64,000 nucleotides of DNA from Klebsiella terrigena (GTDB taxonomy: Bacteria > Pseudomonadota > Gammaproteobacteria > Enterobacterales > Enterobacteriaceae). Below the pieces are notes generated by a model. That model did no database searches. It saw only the letters and a program-made list of their open reading frames with translations, and was not told the DNA's origin. How positions within the stretch are numbered: the first letter of the stretch is position 1; every line of letters starts with the position of its first letter. Shown here one piece after another: positions 50,525-63,321 of the stretch. The DNA lies in the NCBI RefSeq assembly GCF_006539725.1, contig NZ_BJNO01000005.1, positions 62,001-126,000 on the forward strand, written 5' to 3'. The translations under genes and the position numbers were made by a program.

Positions 50525-50544
50525 GCCTTCTCAGCTCAGAAGGC
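50525..50544. repeat. Hairpin in the aroD leader
   Basis: GCCTTCT / AGAAGGC with a 6-nt loop lies between the leu terminator and the aroD start on the minus strand. Confidence 0.45.
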
Positions 50545-50546
50545 AT

Positions 50547-50574
50547 AAAAAAATGCCCGGTCATGGACCGGGCA
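50547..50574 (-). terminator. Rho-independent terminator of leuABCD
   Basis: On the minus strand TGCCCGGTC / GACCGGGCA (9 bp, 3-nt loop) is followed by seven T residues, 19 nt beyond the leuD stop. It separates the leu operon from the aroD-type gene downstream. Confidence 0.9.
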
Positions 50575-50592
50575 GGGGAGCCGCTGGCGGCT

Positions 50593-51198
50593 TTAGTTCA
50601 TAAAGGCCGGCTGCTTGTTCTCGTAGGCGGAGATCGCCCCTTCGTGCTGCAGCGTCAGGCCGATGCTATCGAGGCCGTTCAGCATGCAGTGGCGGCGGAA
50701 GGCGTCGATTTTAAAGCTGTACGACTTGTCGCCTGCTTTCACCACTTCGGCTTCCAGATCCACCTCGAACGTAATGCCAGGGTTGGCCTGCACCAGCTTA
50801 AACATCTCGTCGACCTGCTCGTCGCTCAGGGTCACCGGCAGCAGCTGGTTGTTGAAGCTGTTGCCGTAGAAGATGTCGGCGAAGCTTGGCGCGATCACCA
50901 CCTTAAAGCCGTAGTCGGTTAAAGCCCAGGGCGCGTGTTCGCGCGATGAGCCGCAGCCAAAGTTCTCCCGCGCCAGCAGAATCGAGGCGCCTTTGTACTC
51001 CGGGAAGTTGAGAATGAACTCCGGATTCGGCTGCTGCCCCTGGTCATCGAGGAAGCGCCAGTCGTTGAACAGGTGCGCGCCAAAACCGGTGCGGGTGACT
51101 TTCTGCAGGAACTGCTTGGGAATGATCGCATCGGTATCGACGTTTGCGGCATCCAGCGGAACCACCAGGCCAGTATGTTGGGTAAATTTCTCTGCCAT
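50593..51198 (-). CDS. leuD: 3-isopropylmalate dehydratase small subunit
   Basis: With LeuC isomerises 2-isopropylmalate to 3-isopropylmalate. The 201-residue swivel domain (E. coli 201) has [27 protein letters not shown] and the substrate-loop [10 protein letters not shown]. Last gene of leuLABCD, 10 nt after leuC, and followed by a strong terminator. Confidence 0.97.
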   Translation of the reverse strand: MAEKFTQHTGLVVPLDAANVDTDAIIPKQFLQKVTRTGFGAHLFNDWRFLDDQGQQPNPEFILNFPEYKGASILLARENFGCGSSREHAPWALTDYGFKVVIAPSFADIFYGNSFNNQLLPVTLSDEQVDEMFKLVQANPGITFEVDLEAEVVKAGDKSYSFKIDAFRRHCMLNGLDSIGLTLQHEGAISAYENKQPAFMN

Positions 51199-51208
51199 GA
51201 TGGTCTCC

Positions 51209-52609
51209 TTATTTAATGTCGCGAATGTCGGCGAAATGGCCGCTGACGGCCGCCGCTGCGGCCATGGCCGGGCTGACTAAGTGGGTACGTCCGCCGCGGC
51301 CCTGACGGCCTTCAAAGTTACGGTTGCTGGTGGATGCGCAGCGCTCGCCGGGGTTCAGGCGGTCGTTGTTCATCGCCAGGCACATGGAGCAGCCCGGCAG
51401 ACGCCATTCAAAGCCAGCTTCGATAAAGATCTTATCCAGGCCTTCCGCTTCCGCCTGCGCCTTCACCGGGCCGGAGCCTGGGACAACCAGCGCCTGCACG
51501 CCCGGCGCGACTTTACGCCCTTTGGCAATTTCGGCCGCCGCGCGTAAGTCTTCAATGCGCGAGTTGGTACAGGAGCCGATAAAGACTTTATCAATCGCGA
51601 CGTCGGTCAGCGGGATGCCCGGCTTCAGGCCCATATAGGCCAGCGCTTTTTCCGCGCTTGCGCGCTCTACCGGATCGGCGAAAGAGGCCGGGTCGGGGAT
51701 CAGGTCGGTGACGGAGATAACCTGGCCCGGGTTGGTTCCCCAGGTGACCTGCGGAGCAATCTCTGCGGCCTGTAAGGTGACGACGCTGTCAAAGGTGGCG
51801 TCGGCGTCGGTGGTCAGGGTTTCCCAGTAGGCGACCGCATCGCTAAAGTCCTGGCCTTTAGGCGCGTGCAGACGGCCCTTCACGTAATCAAAGGTGGTTG
51901 CGTCCGGTGCCACCAGGCCCGCTTTCGCGCCCATCTCGATGGCCATGTTGCACAGGGTCATGCGACCTTCCATGCTCAGGTTGCGAATGGCTTCGCCGCA
52001 GAATTCGACCACGTGGCCGGTACCGCCGGCGCTGCCGGTTTTGCCGATGATCGCCAGCACGATATCTTTCGCGGTGATGCCGGGTGCCGCCTGGCCCTGA
52101 ACTTCAATCTTCATCGTTTTGGCGCGGCCCTGCTTCAGGGTCTGGGTGGCCAGCACGTGCTCGACTTCGGAGGTCCCGATGCCGAAAGCCAGCGCGCCGA
52201 ATGCGCCGTGGGTCGCGGTATGGGAGTCGCCGCAGACGATGGTCATCCCCGGCAGGGTTACGCCCTGCTCGGGGCCCATGACGTGAACGATCCCCTGATA
52301 CGGATGGTTCAGGTCATACAGCTCAACGCCGAATTCGTTACAGTTCTTAATCAGCTCCTGCATCTGGATACGCGCCATTTCGCCGGACGCGTTGATGTCT
52401 TTGGTCTGAGTCGAAACGTTATGATCCATGGTGGCGAAGGTTTTTCCCGGCTGGCGCACCTGGCGGTTGTGCGCGCGCAGGCCGTCAAACGCCTGCGGGG
52501 AGGTTACTTCGTGTACCAGATGACGGTCGATGTACAGCAGCGGGGTTTCGTTTTGCGCTTCATAAACCACGTGAGCATCAAACAATTTTTCATACAACGT
52601 CTTCGCCAT
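51209..52609 (-). CDS. leuC: 3-isopropylmalate dehydratase large subunit
   Basis: An aconitase-family [4Fe-4S] enzyme subunit, 466 residues as in E. coli. The three cluster ligands are visible as Cys347 in [10 protein letters not shown] and the pair Cys407/Cys410 in GCSMCLAMN. Other conserved motifs are ATMDHNVST and [16 protein letters not shown]. It lies 2 nt after leuB and 10 nt before leuD. Confidence 0.97.
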   Translation of the reverse strand: MAKTLYEKLFDAHVVYEAQNETPLLYIDRHLVHEVTSPQAFDGLRAHNRQVRQPGKTFATMDHNVSTQTKDINASGEMARIQMQELIKNCNEFGVELYDLNHPYQGIVHVMGPEQGVTLPGMTIVCGDSHTATHGAFGALAFGIGTSEVEHVLATQTLKQGRAKTMKIEVQGQAAPGITAKDIVLAIIGKTGSAGGTGHVVEFCGEAIRNLSMEGRMTLCNMAIEMGAKAGLVAPDATTFDYVKGRLHAPKGQDFSDAVAYWETLTTDADATFDSVVTLQAAEIAPQVTWGTNPGQVISVTDLIPDPASFADPVERASAEKALAYMGLKPGIPLTDVAIDKVFIGSCTNSRIEDLRAAAEIAKGRKVAPGVQALVVPGSGPVKAQAEAEGLDKIFIEAGFEWRLPGCSMCLAMNNDRLNPGERCASTSNRNFEGRQGRGGRTHLVSPAMAAAAAVSGHFADIRDIK

Positions 52610-52611
52610 GA

Positions 52612-55274
<2,663 letters not shown>

Positions 55275-55318
55275 GGTTAAATCCTTAATCGGTGTCCTGG
55301 GCGCCTTGCTGACGAGCA

Positions 55319-55346
55319 TAAAAAAACCCGCGCAATGGCGCGGGTT
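55319..55346 (-). terminator. leu operon attenuator
   Basis: On the minus strand AACCCGCGC / GCGCGGGTT (9 bp, 4-nt loop) is followed by a run of seven T residues, 45 nt before leuA and after leuL. Upstream leader segments, including the paired AGCCTAC / GTAGGCT stretches in leuL, can form the alternative antiterminator. Confidence 0.9.
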
Positions 55347-55368
55347 TTATAGTCTTACTGGAAGATGA

Positions 55369-55455
55369 CTAACGCTTAACGTCGCCCAGCAGCCTACCGC
55401 GCAAATTGGATGCGTTTAGTAGTAGTAGGCTGGTGAAACGAGTGCTGCGAATCAT
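55369..55455 (-). CDS. leuL: leu operon leader peptide
   Basis: A 28-residue peptide, the same length as E. coli LeuL. It contains four consecutive rare CUA leucine codons followed by NASNLRGR, matching LLLLNASSLRGR of E. coli. Leucyl-tRNA shortage stalls the ribosome here and prevents the attenuator from forming. The ATG at 55455 follows GGAG by 9 nt; an overlapping ATG-ACG-CAA-TGA mini-frame starts 8 nt upstream. Confidence 0.92.
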   Translation of the reverse strand: MIRSTRFTSLLLLNASNLRGRLLGDVKR

Positions 55456-55490
55456 TGCGTCATACTCCAGATGAAATCGATATGCTTTTA

Positions 55491-55519
55491 GAGTTACTGG
55501 ATACGCCTTTTGATGTCAA
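55491..55519 (-). promoter_or_regulatory. leuLABCD promoter
   Basis: On the minus strand TTGACA (55514-55519), 17 nt, TAACTC (55491-55496). Both hexamers and the run after them (TAAAAGCATATCG) match the E. coli leu promoter as I remember it. Confidence 0.8.
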
Positions 55520-56061
55520 CCCCTGAGGGGGAAAAACGTCTTTTTACCTTGACACTGAATTAGCTAATTGTGCTGAAGATCGCGCTTTTTTGCCGACAAT
55601 CGTTTTTGGTGCCGCGGCAGGGGCGAGGCCATTTAAAACATTCACACAATTTCCTTTTCATTCAAGGCCTCACGCTGTCGCGGCGGCGACGGCAGCCATC
55701 TTAATGAAAAGACTGAGAATATTTGCCATGTGAATATATTTAAATGAGTTCAGGCTAATTATCTATGATAACGATATGTTAATTTTAATAGCGTGTTCAC
55801 TCGATACTTTAATGCTGCTTCAATTTAAGTTAACTATTCCTGCCGTTGTTTATCCTTATAAGTTATGAGTAAACTTAGCGCCATCAAGTAATCGATATAG
55901 TTAAAATGAATCGGCTATTTTCTCATTCTGCTTATTTTTGCCGAAATCATAACTTTGATATATTCCTAAAATTCATTTTTACCCTTTTGCAAATTTCATA
56001 TGCGTGCTAAATGATATTTTCAGCATTAATTACTGTACTTGTGCAAAGGGAATTTAGCCTG
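55520..56061. other. AT-rich intergenic region between leu promoter and leuO
   Basis: More than 500 bp with no supported gene, markedly AT-rich compared with everything else in the window, with many A/T tracts between about 55700 and 56000. The same layout in E. coli and Salmonella is silenced by H-NS and relieved by LeuO/BglJ-RcsB. I see no clear hairpin terminator or small gene in it. Confidence 0.6.
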
Positions 56062-57027
56062 ATGGTGAAATTAGATATGATAATTGAAAGTATTGAATAT
56101 CAAGCAGCCCCTGCGACGGAGGTGACGAAACCTCAGCTACGCATGGTCGATCTCAATCTGCTCACCGTCTTTGATGCGGTGATGCAGGAGCAGAATATTA
56201 CTCGTGCGGCGCATTCGCTGGGGATGTCGCAGCCGGCGGTCAGCAACGCGGTATCGCGTCTGAAGGTGATGTTTAATGACGAGCTGTTCGTGCGCTACGG
56301 CCGCGGGATTCAGCCAACGGCGCGTGCGTTCCAGCTGTTTGGCTCGGTGCGCCAGGCTCTGCAGCTGGTGCAGAACGAGCTGCCGGGCTCCGGCTTTGAG
56401 CCAATAAGCAGCGAGCGGGTGTTTAATTTATGCGTGTGCAGTCCGCTGGATAACTATTTGACCGCCACAATCCTCAATAAAGTTAGTGAAGCCGCGCCAA
56501 ATATTCATTTGATTTTTAAATCGGCGCTGAATCAAAATACCGACCATCAATTACGTTATCAGGAAATTGAATTCGTGGTGGGCTATGAAGAGTTTCGCCG
56601 CCCTGAATTTGCCTGCGTGCCGCTGTTTAACGATGAGATGGTATTAGTCGCCAGTCGTCAGCATCCGCGTATTAGCGGATTGCTGGCGGAAGAGGACATT
56701 TATCGGGAAGAGCACGCGGTTGTGGCCCTGGATCGCTATGCTTCATTCAGCCAGCCCTGGTATGGCACTCTCGATAAACAGGCGCGAATTGCCTATCAGG
56801 GCAATGCGATGGTCAGCGTATTAAACGTGGTTTCGCAAACGCAAATGGTGGCTATTGCGCCGCGTTGGCTGGCGGCTGAATTCGCGGATAAGCTTAACCT
56901 GCAGCTGGTCACGCTGCCGCTGCAGGTTAATAGCCGGACCTGCTATCTCTCATGGCACGAAGCCGCGGGTCGCGATAAAGGCCACCAGTGGATGGAAGAA
57001 CTGCTGGTCAGTATCTGCCGGCGCTAA
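56062..57027 (+). CDS. leuO: LysR-type global regulator LeuO
   Basis: An H-NS antagonist that controls stress, CRISPR and virulence genes in enterobacteria. The LysR helix-turn-helix ([19 protein letters not shown] followed by [23 protein letters not shown]) and the effector domain, ending [18 protein letters not shown], match E. coli LeuO. The start is uncertain: ATG at 56062 (MVKLDMII) gives 321 residues against 314 in E. coli; ATGs at 56011 and 56077 are alternatives, and none has a strong ribosome binding site. The first 30 residues before KPQLRMVDL are not conserved. Confidence 0.93.
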   Translation: MVKLDMIIESIEYQAAPATEVTKPQLRMVDLNLLTVFDAVMQEQNITRAAHSLGMSQPAVSNAVSRLKVMFNDELFVRYGRGIQPTARAFQLFGSVRQALQLVQNELPGSGFEPISSERVFNLCVCSPLDNYLTATILNKVSEAAPNIHLIFKSALNQNTDHQLRYQEIEFVVGYEEFRRPEFACVPLFNDEMVLVASRQHPRISGLLAEEDIYREEHAVVALDRYASFSQPWYGTLDKQARIAYQGNAMVSVLNVVSQTQMVAIAPRWLAAEFADKLNLQLVTLPLQVNSRTCYLSWHEAAGRDKGHQWMEELLVSICRR

Positions 57028-57497
57028 TCTGTGCGTACATCACCACAAACGGGAGCCGCGGCTCCTGCTTTGTGAGCAGGCAGCAGGGGATATTTGGGCC
57101 TGTCGCTGACCGGGGCTAACGCCGCGGCGATTTTCGGATGATTTTATCTATTAGCAAGCAACAAGGCAGAATTTTATTCTGTTTAGCGGCGGCGGCTAGC
57201 GGCAGATTCAGATGAAAAATGGATGATTTCCTGCGGCACGGCAATTTGTCCGAGTAATGATTTGCGTCAATTCCTGTCGGTGAAGTTTTCCACCTGATTT
57301 TTTATTAAATCCTCTTTTTTATTCTTTTAATACCTCTCATGTCCCCGCGGTAGTGAATTGCCTGCCCGTTAGCGACCAGTTATGGTAAAGGCACGCAGTC
57401 CATTCACCTCAATGCGAAGACGAAACTCTGCGCATTGTGCGAACGCGCGGAAATTGAGTTCCGCTGTCGTTAAAAACAATAAGCCGGGAGGCAAACC
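57028..57497. other. leuO-ilvI intergenic region with candidate ilvIH promoter and Lrp region
   Basis: 470 bp without a supported gene. Near 57052-57080 two small hairpins (GGAGC / GCTCC and CCTGC / GCAGG) may end leuO transcription. TTGCCT (57358-57363), 17 nt, TATGGT (57381-57386) form a likely ilvIH promoter with a leader of about 105 nt. The AT-rich tract at 57298-57335 upstream of it is where Lrp binds in E. coli. Confidence 0.5.
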
Positions 57498-59222
57498 ATG
57501 GAGATGTTGTCAGGAGCCGAGATGGTCGTCCAGTCGCTTGTCGATCAGGGCGTCAAGCAAGTATTCGGTTATCCCGGGGGGGCGGTCCTCGATATCTATG
57601 ATGCGCTACATACCCTCGGCGGTATCGATCATATTTTGGTCCGCCACGAGCAGGCCGCGGTGCATATGGCGGACGGTCTCGCCCGCGCAACGGGCGAAGT
57701 CGGGGTCGTGCTGGTGACCTCCGGGCCCGGGGCCACGAACGCCATTACCGGCATTGCGACGGCTTACATGGACTCTATCCCCCTGGTAATCCTCTCCGGA
57801 CAGGTGGCGACTTCCCTGATTGGTTACGACGCTTTCCAGGAGTGCGACATGGTCGGTATTTCCCGACCGGTGGTGAAGCACAGCTTCCTGGTTAAGCAAA
57901 CCGAAGATATCCCCGGCGTCCTGAAGAAAGCTTTCTGGCTGGCGGCCAGCGGCCGTCCCGGCCCGGTTGTTGTCGATCTGCCGAAAGATATCCTCAACCC
58001 GGCGAACAAGCTGCCGTACGTCTGGCCGGATGCGGTCAGCATGCGCTCCTATAACCCGACAACCAGCGGGCATAAAGGACAAATTAAACGCGCTCTGCAA
58101 ACGCTGATCGCGGCCAAACATCCGGTGGTATACGTTGGCGGCGGGGCGATTAACGCCCAATGCGAAGAGCAGCTGTACAGCCTGGTGGAAAAACTGAATC
58201 TGCCGGTCGCGTCGTCGCTGATGGGGCTGGGCGCTTTCCCGGCCTCGCACCAGCAGGCGCTGGGCATGCTGGGCATGCACGGCACCTATGAAGCCAATAT
58301 GACGATGCACCACTCCGACGTGATTTTCGCCGTTGGCGTGCGCTTTGACGATCGCACAACCAACAATCTGGCAAAATACTGCCCGAATGCCACGGTGCTG
58401 CATATCGACATCGATCCGACGTCAATTTCGAAAACGGTGCCGGCCGATGTGCCGATCGTTGGCGATGCCCGTCAGGTGCTGGAGCAGATGCTGGAGCTGC
58501 TGGGGCAGGAAGAGGCGCTGCAGCCGCTGGATGAGCTTCGCGACTGGTGGCAGCAGATCGAGCAGTGGCGCGCGCGTCACTGCCTGCAATACGATAAGCA
58601 AAGCGGCAAGATTAAACCGCAGGCGGTGATCGAGACTATCTGGCGTCTGACCAACGGGGATGCCTACGTCACCTCGGACGTCGGCCAGCATCAGATGTTT
58701 GCCGCGCTCTATTATCCCTTCGATAAGCCGAGACGCTGGATCAACTCCGGCGGCCTGGGCACGATGGGCTTCGGCCTGCCCGCGGCGCTCGGCGTGAAGA
58801 TGGCGCTGCCGGATGAGACCGTTATTTGCGTCACCGGCGACGGCAGTATTCAGATGAATATCCAGGAGCTTTCCACCGCGCTGCAGTACGAACTGCCGGT
58901 TCTGGTGCTGAACCTGAATAACCGCTATCTCGGGATGGTGAAGCAGTGGCAGGACATGATCTATTCCGGCCGCCACTCGCAGTCGTATATGGAGTCGCTC
59001 CCGGACTTTGTCCGCCTTGCAGAAGCGTATGGTCACGTAGGGATTCGCATTAACGAGCCGCAGGAGCTGGAGTCGAAGCTGACCGAAGCGCTGGAGCAGG
59101 TGCGTAATAATCGTCTGGTCTTCGTCGACGTAACGGTTGACGGCAGCGAGCACGTGTATCCGATGCATATCCGCGGCGGCGGGATGGACGAGATGTGGTT
59201 GAGCAAAACGGAGAGAACCTGA
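57498..59222 (+). CDS. ilvI: Acetolactate synthase III large (catalytic) subunit
   Basis: A TPP- and FAD-dependent enzyme condensing pyruvate with pyruvate or 2-ketobutyrate for valine, leucine and isoleucine. The 574-residue protein (E. coli 574) has [13 protein letters not shown], the catalytic Glu in [26 protein letters not shown], and the TPP motif GDGSIQMN ending with LNLNN. ATG at 57498 follows GGGAGG. In E. coli this isozyme is valine-sensitive and Lrp-regulated. It runs into ilvH with a 2-nt gap. Confidence 0.97.
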   Translation: MEMLSGAEMVVQSLVDQGVKQVFGYPGGAVLDIYDALHTLGGIDHILVRHEQAAVHMADGLARATGEVGVVLVTSGPGATNAITGIATAYMDSIPLVILSGQVATSLIGYDAFQECDMVGISRPVVKHSFLVKQTEDIPGVLKKAFWLAASGRPGPVVVDLPKDILNPANKLPYVWPDAVSMRSYNPTTSGHKGQIKRALQTLIAAKHPVVYVGGGAINAQCEEQLYSLVEKLNLPVASSLMGLGAFPASHQQALGMLGMHGTYEANMTMHHSDVIFAVGVRFDDRTTNNLAKYCPNATVLHIDIDPTSISKTVPADVPIVGDARQVLEQMLELLGQEEALQPLDELRDWWQQIEQWRARHCLQYDKQSGKIKPQAVIETIWRLTNGDAYVTSDVGQHQMFAALYYPFDKPRRWINSGGLGTMGFGLPAALGVKMALPDETVICVTGDGSIQMNIQELSTALQYELPVLVLNLNNRYLGMVKQWQDMIYSGRHSQSYMESLPDFVRLAEAYGHVGIRINEPQELESKLTEALEQVRNNRLVFVDVTVDGSEHVYPMHIRGGGMDEMWLSKTERT

Positions 59223-59224
59223 TT

Positions 59225-59716
59225 ATGCGCCGGATATTATCGGTATTACTGGAAAACGAATCGGGCGCCTTATCGCGCGTTATTGGTCTCTTTGCGCAGC
59301 GTGGGTATAACATTGAAAGCCTGACGGTGGCGCCCACCGATGACCCGACGCTCTCGCGAATGACGATTCAGACCGTGGGCGATGAGAAAGCGATTGAGCA
59401 GATCGAAAAGCAGCTGCATAAGCTGGTGGACGTGCTGCGCGTCAGCGAGCTCGGACAAAACTCGCACGTTGAGCGCGAGATTATGCTGGTGAAGGTGCAG
59501 GCAAGCGGTTTTGGCCGCGAGGAGGTCAAGCGCAACACCGAGATCTTCCGCGGGCAGATTATTGACGTCACCCCGTCTATCTACACCGTTCAGCTGGTTG
59601 GCACCAGCGATAAGCTGGATGCATTCATCGCCTCGCTGCGTGACGTTGCGAGAATCGTTGAAGTTGCTCGCTCGGGCGTCGTTGGCCTGTCGCGCGGCGA
59701 CAAAATAATGCGCTGA
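59225..59716 (+). CDS. ilvH: Acetolactate synthase III small (regulatory) subunit
   Basis: Binds IlvI, raises its activity and confers valine inhibition. The 163-residue protein (same as E. coli) has an N-terminal ACT domain, [19 protein letters not shown] followed by [12 protein letters not shown], and the C-terminal domain [21 protein letters not shown] at 59225 is preferred to an upstream GTG inside ilvI. Confidence 0.97.
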   Translation: MRRILSVLLENESGALSRVIGLFAQRGYNIESLTVAPTDDPTLSRMTIQTVGDEKAIEQIEKQLHKLVDVLRVSELGQNSHVEREIMLVKVQASGFGREEVKRNTEIFRGQIIDVTPSIYTVQLVGTSDKLDAFIASLRDVARIVEVARSGVVGLSRGDKIMR

Positions 59717-59735
59717 GTCGCTGAAAATGAGCTAA

Positions 59736-59770
59736 AAATAGCCCGGCACAAACTGTCGGGCTATTTTTTT
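59736..59770 (+). terminator. Rho-independent terminator of ilvIH
   Basis: AAATAGCCCG / CGGGCTATTT with an 11-nt loop is followed by a T-run; it begins 20 nt after the ilvH stop. Confidence 0.85.
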
Positions 59771-59897
59771 GCGAAATCGGTAGGAACTGGAGACAAAACC
59801 GGTTGCTGTGCTAACTGTTCTGCGTTTAGATGTTATGAAAATGAATCCATACCTGAAGAAAGGTTATGTTCTGTACTAAATTACCCAAGGGGCAATT

Positions 59898-60902
59898 GTG
59901 AAACTGGATGAAATCGCCCGGCTGGCCGGTGTTTCGCGAACCACCGCTAGCTATGTGATTAACGGTAAAGCGAAACAGTACCGCGTGAGCGATAAAACGG
60001 TCGAAAAGGTGATGGCTGTGGTTCGTGAACACAACTATCACCCGAATGCGGTCGCTGCCGGCCTGCGTGCAGGACGCACGCGTTCTATTGGTCTGGTTAT
60101 TCCGGATCTGGAAAACACCAGCTATACCCGCATTGCTAACTACCTCGAGCGGCAGGCGCGCCAGCGTGGCTATCAGCTGCTGATCGCCTGTTCGGAAGAT
60201 CAGCCCGATAACGAGATGCGCTGCATTGAGCACCTGCTGCAGCGCCAGGTCGATGCGATTATCGTGTCGACCTCATTACCGCCCGAGCACCCGTTCTATC
60301 AGCGCTGGGCCAACGATCCGTTCCCGATAGTTGCGCTCGATCGCGCGCTCGATCGTGAACACTTCACCAGCGTTGTCGGTGCCGATCGCGACGATGCGGA
60401 AATGCTCGGTGCCGAGCTGCGCAAATTCCCCGGCGACAGCGTGCTGTATCTTGGCGCTTTGCCGGAGCTGTCGGTGAGCTTCCTGCGCGAGCAGGGCTTC
60501 CGGACCGCGTGGCAGGACGATCCGCGTGAGGTGCAGTATCTCTACGCTAACAGCTACGAGCGCGAAGCGGCGGGTCAGCTGTTTGAAAAGTGGCTGGAAA
60601 CCCATCCGATGCCGCAGGCGCTATTTACCACCTCGTTCCCGCTGCTGCAGGGCGTGATGGACGTGACGCTGCGTCGGGAAGGCAAGCTGCCCTCCGAGCT
60701 GGCGATTGCGACCTTCGGCGATAACGAACTGCTGGATTTCCTCCAGTGTCCGGTGCTGGCAGTGGCTCAGCGCCACCGTGACGTTGCCGAGCGCGTGCTG
60801 GAGATCGTCCTCGCCAGCCTCGATGAACCGCGCAAGCCAAAGCCTGGCCTAAGCCGGATTCGCCGGAATTTGTATCGCCGCGGGAGCCTGAACCGTCGTT
60901 GA
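59898..60902 (+). CDS. cra: Catabolite repressor/activator Cra (FruR)
   Basis: A LacI-family global regulator of carbon flow, inactivated by fructose 1-phosphate; activates gluconeogenesis and represses glycolytic genes. The 334-residue protein (E. coli 334) starts with GTG at 59898 ([20 protein letters not shown]), has the hinge [16 protein letters not shown], and a sugar-binding domain ending [26 protein letters not shown] supplies the ribosome binding site. Confidence 0.97.
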   Translation: MKLDEIARLAGVSRTTASYVINGKAKQYRVSDKTVEKVMAVVREHNYHPNAVAAGLRAGRTRSIGLVIPDLENTSYTRIANYLERQARQRGYQLLIACSEDQPDNEMRCIEHLLQRQVDAIIVSTSLPPEHPFYQRWANDPFPIVALDRALDREHFTSVVGADRDDAEMLGAELRKFPGDSVLYLGALPELSVSFLREQGFRTAWQDDPREVQYLYANSYEREAAGQLFEKWLETHPMPQALFTTSFPLLQGVMDVTLRREGKLPSELAIATFGDNELLDFLQCPVLAVAQRHRDVAERVLEIVLASLDEPRKPKPGLSRIRRNLYRRGSLNRR

Positions 60903-61461
60903 ATATTTCCGGCAGCGGGCTGCCGGGATAATTCTGCCGCCGCTCGCCAGACGGATGCACGTCTGGCGATAATCCATACAAATTGGCTTAAAAATGCAAA
61001 ACTGAATATCTTTCAGACAAATCCCTAAACTTCTTTACGCATTATTTTGTTTTATTCTGGAGTAGGGGCTTTCTTGCACCTGATGGGTATAAGAAAAGAT
61101 CTCCCGGCCGATATTTGTATTATTTTGTTACATTCACTGAGTTAATCGCTGAATTAACACTCATTTTATCGCAGACAATACCCCCAATCTTCGCCACCCC
61201 GCGACAAGAGAGCCTCTCCGCAGACATCAGGCACTGTTAACGGGCATCAGAATCGCCTAAAATGCCGCTCGCGTCGCAAACTGACACTTTATATTTTCCC
61301 GCCGAAGATATTTTGTTGCTTTTAACTGTTACGAATTTGTTGGTTGTTTTCTTACACGTATTCATGACGTTAATTTGCCTCGTTTGTTGATGATTTTATC
61401 ATCAGGCCTAATATCGGCGGTAAATAATGGGTTTTTAAGCTTCGTTGGTATTCGTGCTGGC
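60903..61461. other. cra-mraZ intergenic region
   Basis: About 560 bp without a supported gene before the mra promoter. Immediately after cra are two hairpins: CCGGCAGC / GCTGCCGG (60909-60926) and the REP-like TCGCCAGAC / GTCTGGCGA (60944-60969). The remainder becomes AT-rich with several T tracts (61000-61400). No small RNA or leader peptide is evident. Confidence 0.5.
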
Positions 61462-61491
61462 TTGACAAGCTTTTCCTCCGCTCCGTAAACT
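61462..61491 (+). promoter_or_regulatory. mra promoter of the division/cell wall cluster
   Basis: TTGACA (61462-61467), 18 nt, TAAACT (61486-61491), the same hexamers as E. coli Pmra. It drives mraZ-rsmH-ftsL-ftsI and onward. Confidence 0.82.
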
Positions 61492-61499
61492 CCTTCTGG

Positions 61500-61524
61500 T
61501 GGGAATTTGTGGGTTAAAGTGGCG
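61500..61524. promoter_or_regulatory. MraZ binding repeats
   Basis: TGGGA (61500-61504), TGGGT (61510-61514) and TGGCG (61520-61524) form a 10-bp-period direct repeat between promoter and mraZ, the layout recognised by MraZ for autorepression. Confidence 0.72.
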
Positions 61525-61542
61525 AAAAGGGGTGAGGCTGGC

Positions 61543-62001
61543 ATGTTCCGTGGGGCAACGTTAGTCAATCTCGACAGCAAAGGCCGTCTGGCCGTACCGA
61601 CGCGTTACCGCGACGGGCTGATTGAGAGCGCTTCCGGTCAATTGGTTTGCACCATTGACATTCATCACCCGTGCCTGCTGCTTTACCCCTTGCCTGAATG
61701 GGAAATCATCGAGCAAAAATTGTCGCGTTTGTCGAGCATGAACCCCGCTGAGCGGCGCGTACAGCGTCTGCTTCTGGGACATGCCAGCGAATGTCAGATG
61801 GATAATGCCGGGCGGCTCTTGATCGCTCCGGTGTTACGGCAGCATGCCGGGCTGACAAAAGAAGTGATGCTGGTCGGGCAGTTCAATAAGTTTGAGCTGT
61901 GGGATGAAACGACCTGGTATCAACGGGTCAAGGAAGATATCGACGCTGAGCAGTCCGCAACCGGGGAACTGCCGGAGCGACTGCAGGATTTGTCTTTATA
62001 A
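61543..62001 (+). CDS. mraZ: Transcriptional regulator MraZ
   Basis: An AbrB-fold, ring-forming DNA-binding protein that represses its own cluster. The 152-residue protein (E. coli 152) has two tandem SpoVT/AbrB-like halves, each with the DxxGR motif: [15 protein letters not shown] (about 9-23) and [15 protein letters not shown] (near 86-100). ATG at 61543 follows GGGGTGAGG; in-frame GTG starts upstream lie inside its own operator. The rsmH ATG overlaps just beyond the stop. Confidence 0.96.
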   Translation: MFRGATLVNLDSKGRLAVPTRYRDGLIESASGQLVCTIDIHHPCLLLYPLPEWEIIEQKLSRLSSMNPAERRVQRLLLGHASECQMDNAGRLLIAPVLRQHAGLTKEVMLVGQFNKFELWDETTWYQRVKEDIDAEQSATGELPERLQDLSL

Positions 62002-62002
62002 A

Positions 62003-62944
62003 ATGATGGAAAATTTTAAACATACTTCGGTACTTCTGGATGAAGCCGTTAACGGCCTGAATATTCGCCCGGATGGTATCTACATTGATGGCACTTTTGG
62101 TCGCGGTGGCCACTCGCGCCTGATCCTCTCCCAGCTGGGAGCGGAAGGTCGTCTGCTGGCAATCGATCGCGATCCGCAGGCAATCGCCGTGGCGAAGACC
62201 ATTGATGACCCCCGTTTTTCCATCGTACACGGACCTTTTTCTGCGCTTGCAGATTATGTTAGTGAGCGCGAACTGACGGGCAAGATCGACGGGATTCTTC
62301 TCGATCTTGGCGTCTCGTCGCCGCAGCTGGATGACGCGGAGCGCGGCTTCTCGTTTATGCGTGACGGTCCGCTGGATATGCGCATGGATCCGACGCGCGG
62401 CCAGTCGGCCGCCGAATGGCTGCAGACGGCCGAAGAGGCCGATATCGCCTGGGTGATTAAGACCTTTGGCGAAGAGCGCTTCGGTAAGCGCATCGCGCGC
62501 GCCATCGTCGAGCGTAACCGCATTGAGCCGATGACCCGCACCAAAGAGCTGGCGGAAGTGGTCACGGCGGCAACACCGGTGAAGGATAAGTTCAAACATC
62601 CCGCGACCCGTACCTTCCAGGCGGTGCGCATTTGGGTGAACAGTGAACTGGAGGAGATAGAGCAGGCGCTAAAAAGCTCGCTCAGCGTGCTGGCCCCGGG
62701 TGGGCGGCTTTCCATCATCAGTTTCCACTCGCTGGAAGACCGTATTGTGAAGCGCTTTATGCGCGAGCAAAGCCGCGGTCCGCAGGTTCCGGCAGGGCTA
62801 CCGATGACCGAAGAGCAGCTCAGTAAACTGGGCGGCCGTGAGCTGCGAGCATTAGGCAAGTTGATGCCGGGCGAAGAAGAGGTGGCAGAGAATCCACGCG
62901 CCCGTAGTTCAGTTCTGCGTATTGCAGAGAGGACGAACGCATGA
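62003..62944 (+). CDS. rsmH: 16S rRNA (cytosine-1402-N4)-methyltransferase
   Basis: Formerly MraW; methylates N4 of C1402 in the decoding centre. The 313-residue protein has the E. coli length with [16 protein letters not shown], the AdoMet site [28 protein letters not shown] and the C-terminal [14 protein letters not shown]. Two adjacent ATGs (62003 and 62006) are possible. It ends 4 nt inside ftsL (ATGA overlap). Confidence 0.96.
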   Translation: MMENFKHTSVLLDEAVNGLNIRPDGIYIDGTFGRGGHSRLILSQLGAEGRLLAIDRDPQAIAVAKTIDDPRFSIVHGPFSALADYVSERELTGKIDGILLDLGVSSPQLDDAERGFSFMRDGPLDMRMDPTRGQSAAEWLQTAEEADIAWVIKTFGEERFGKRIARAIVERNRIEPMTRTKELAEVVTAATPVKDKFKHPATRTFQAVRIWVNSELEEIEQALKSSLSVLAPGGRLSIISFHSLEDRIVKRFMREQSRGPQVPAGLPMTEEQLSKLGGRELRALGKLMPGEEEVAENPRARSSVLRIAERTNA

Positions 62945-63306
62945 TCGGCAGAGTGACAGAAGCCTTAAGCAAGGTTAAAGGATCGTTAGGAAGCAACGAG
63001 CGCCATGCCTTGCCTGGCGTTATCGGGGACGATCTTCTGCGGTTTGGGAAGCTGCCACTCTGTCTGTTCATTTGCATCATCATTACGGCGATTACGGTGG
63101 TAACGACGGCGCACCATACCCGTTTGTTAACCGCCCAGCGCGAGCAGTTAGTTCTGGAACGTGACGCGCTGGATATTGAATGGCGCAACCTGATCCTCGA
63201 AGAGAACGCCCTGGGCGATCACAGTCGGGTTGAGCGGATCGCGACCGAGAAGTTGCAAATGCAACACGTCGATCCATCACAAGAAAATATCGTTGTACAA
63301 AAATAA
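62941..63306 (+). CDS. ftsL: Cell division protein FtsL
   Basis: A bitopic inner membrane protein that forms the FtsQLB complex and helps activate FtsWI. The 121-residue protein has the E. coli length: cytoplasmic tail to about 37, membrane segment about 38-57 ([17 protein letters not shown]), then a periplasmic leucine-zipper coiled coil ([20 protein letters not shown]). It overlaps rsmH by 4 nt. Confidence 0.96.
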   Translation: MIGRVTEALSKVKGSLGSNERHALPGVIGDDLLRFGKLPLCLFICIIITAITVVTTAHHTRLLTAQREQLVLERDALDIEWRNLILEENALGDHSRVERIATEKLQMQHVDPSQENIVVQK

Positions 63307-63321
63307 GGATTATTGCGACGC

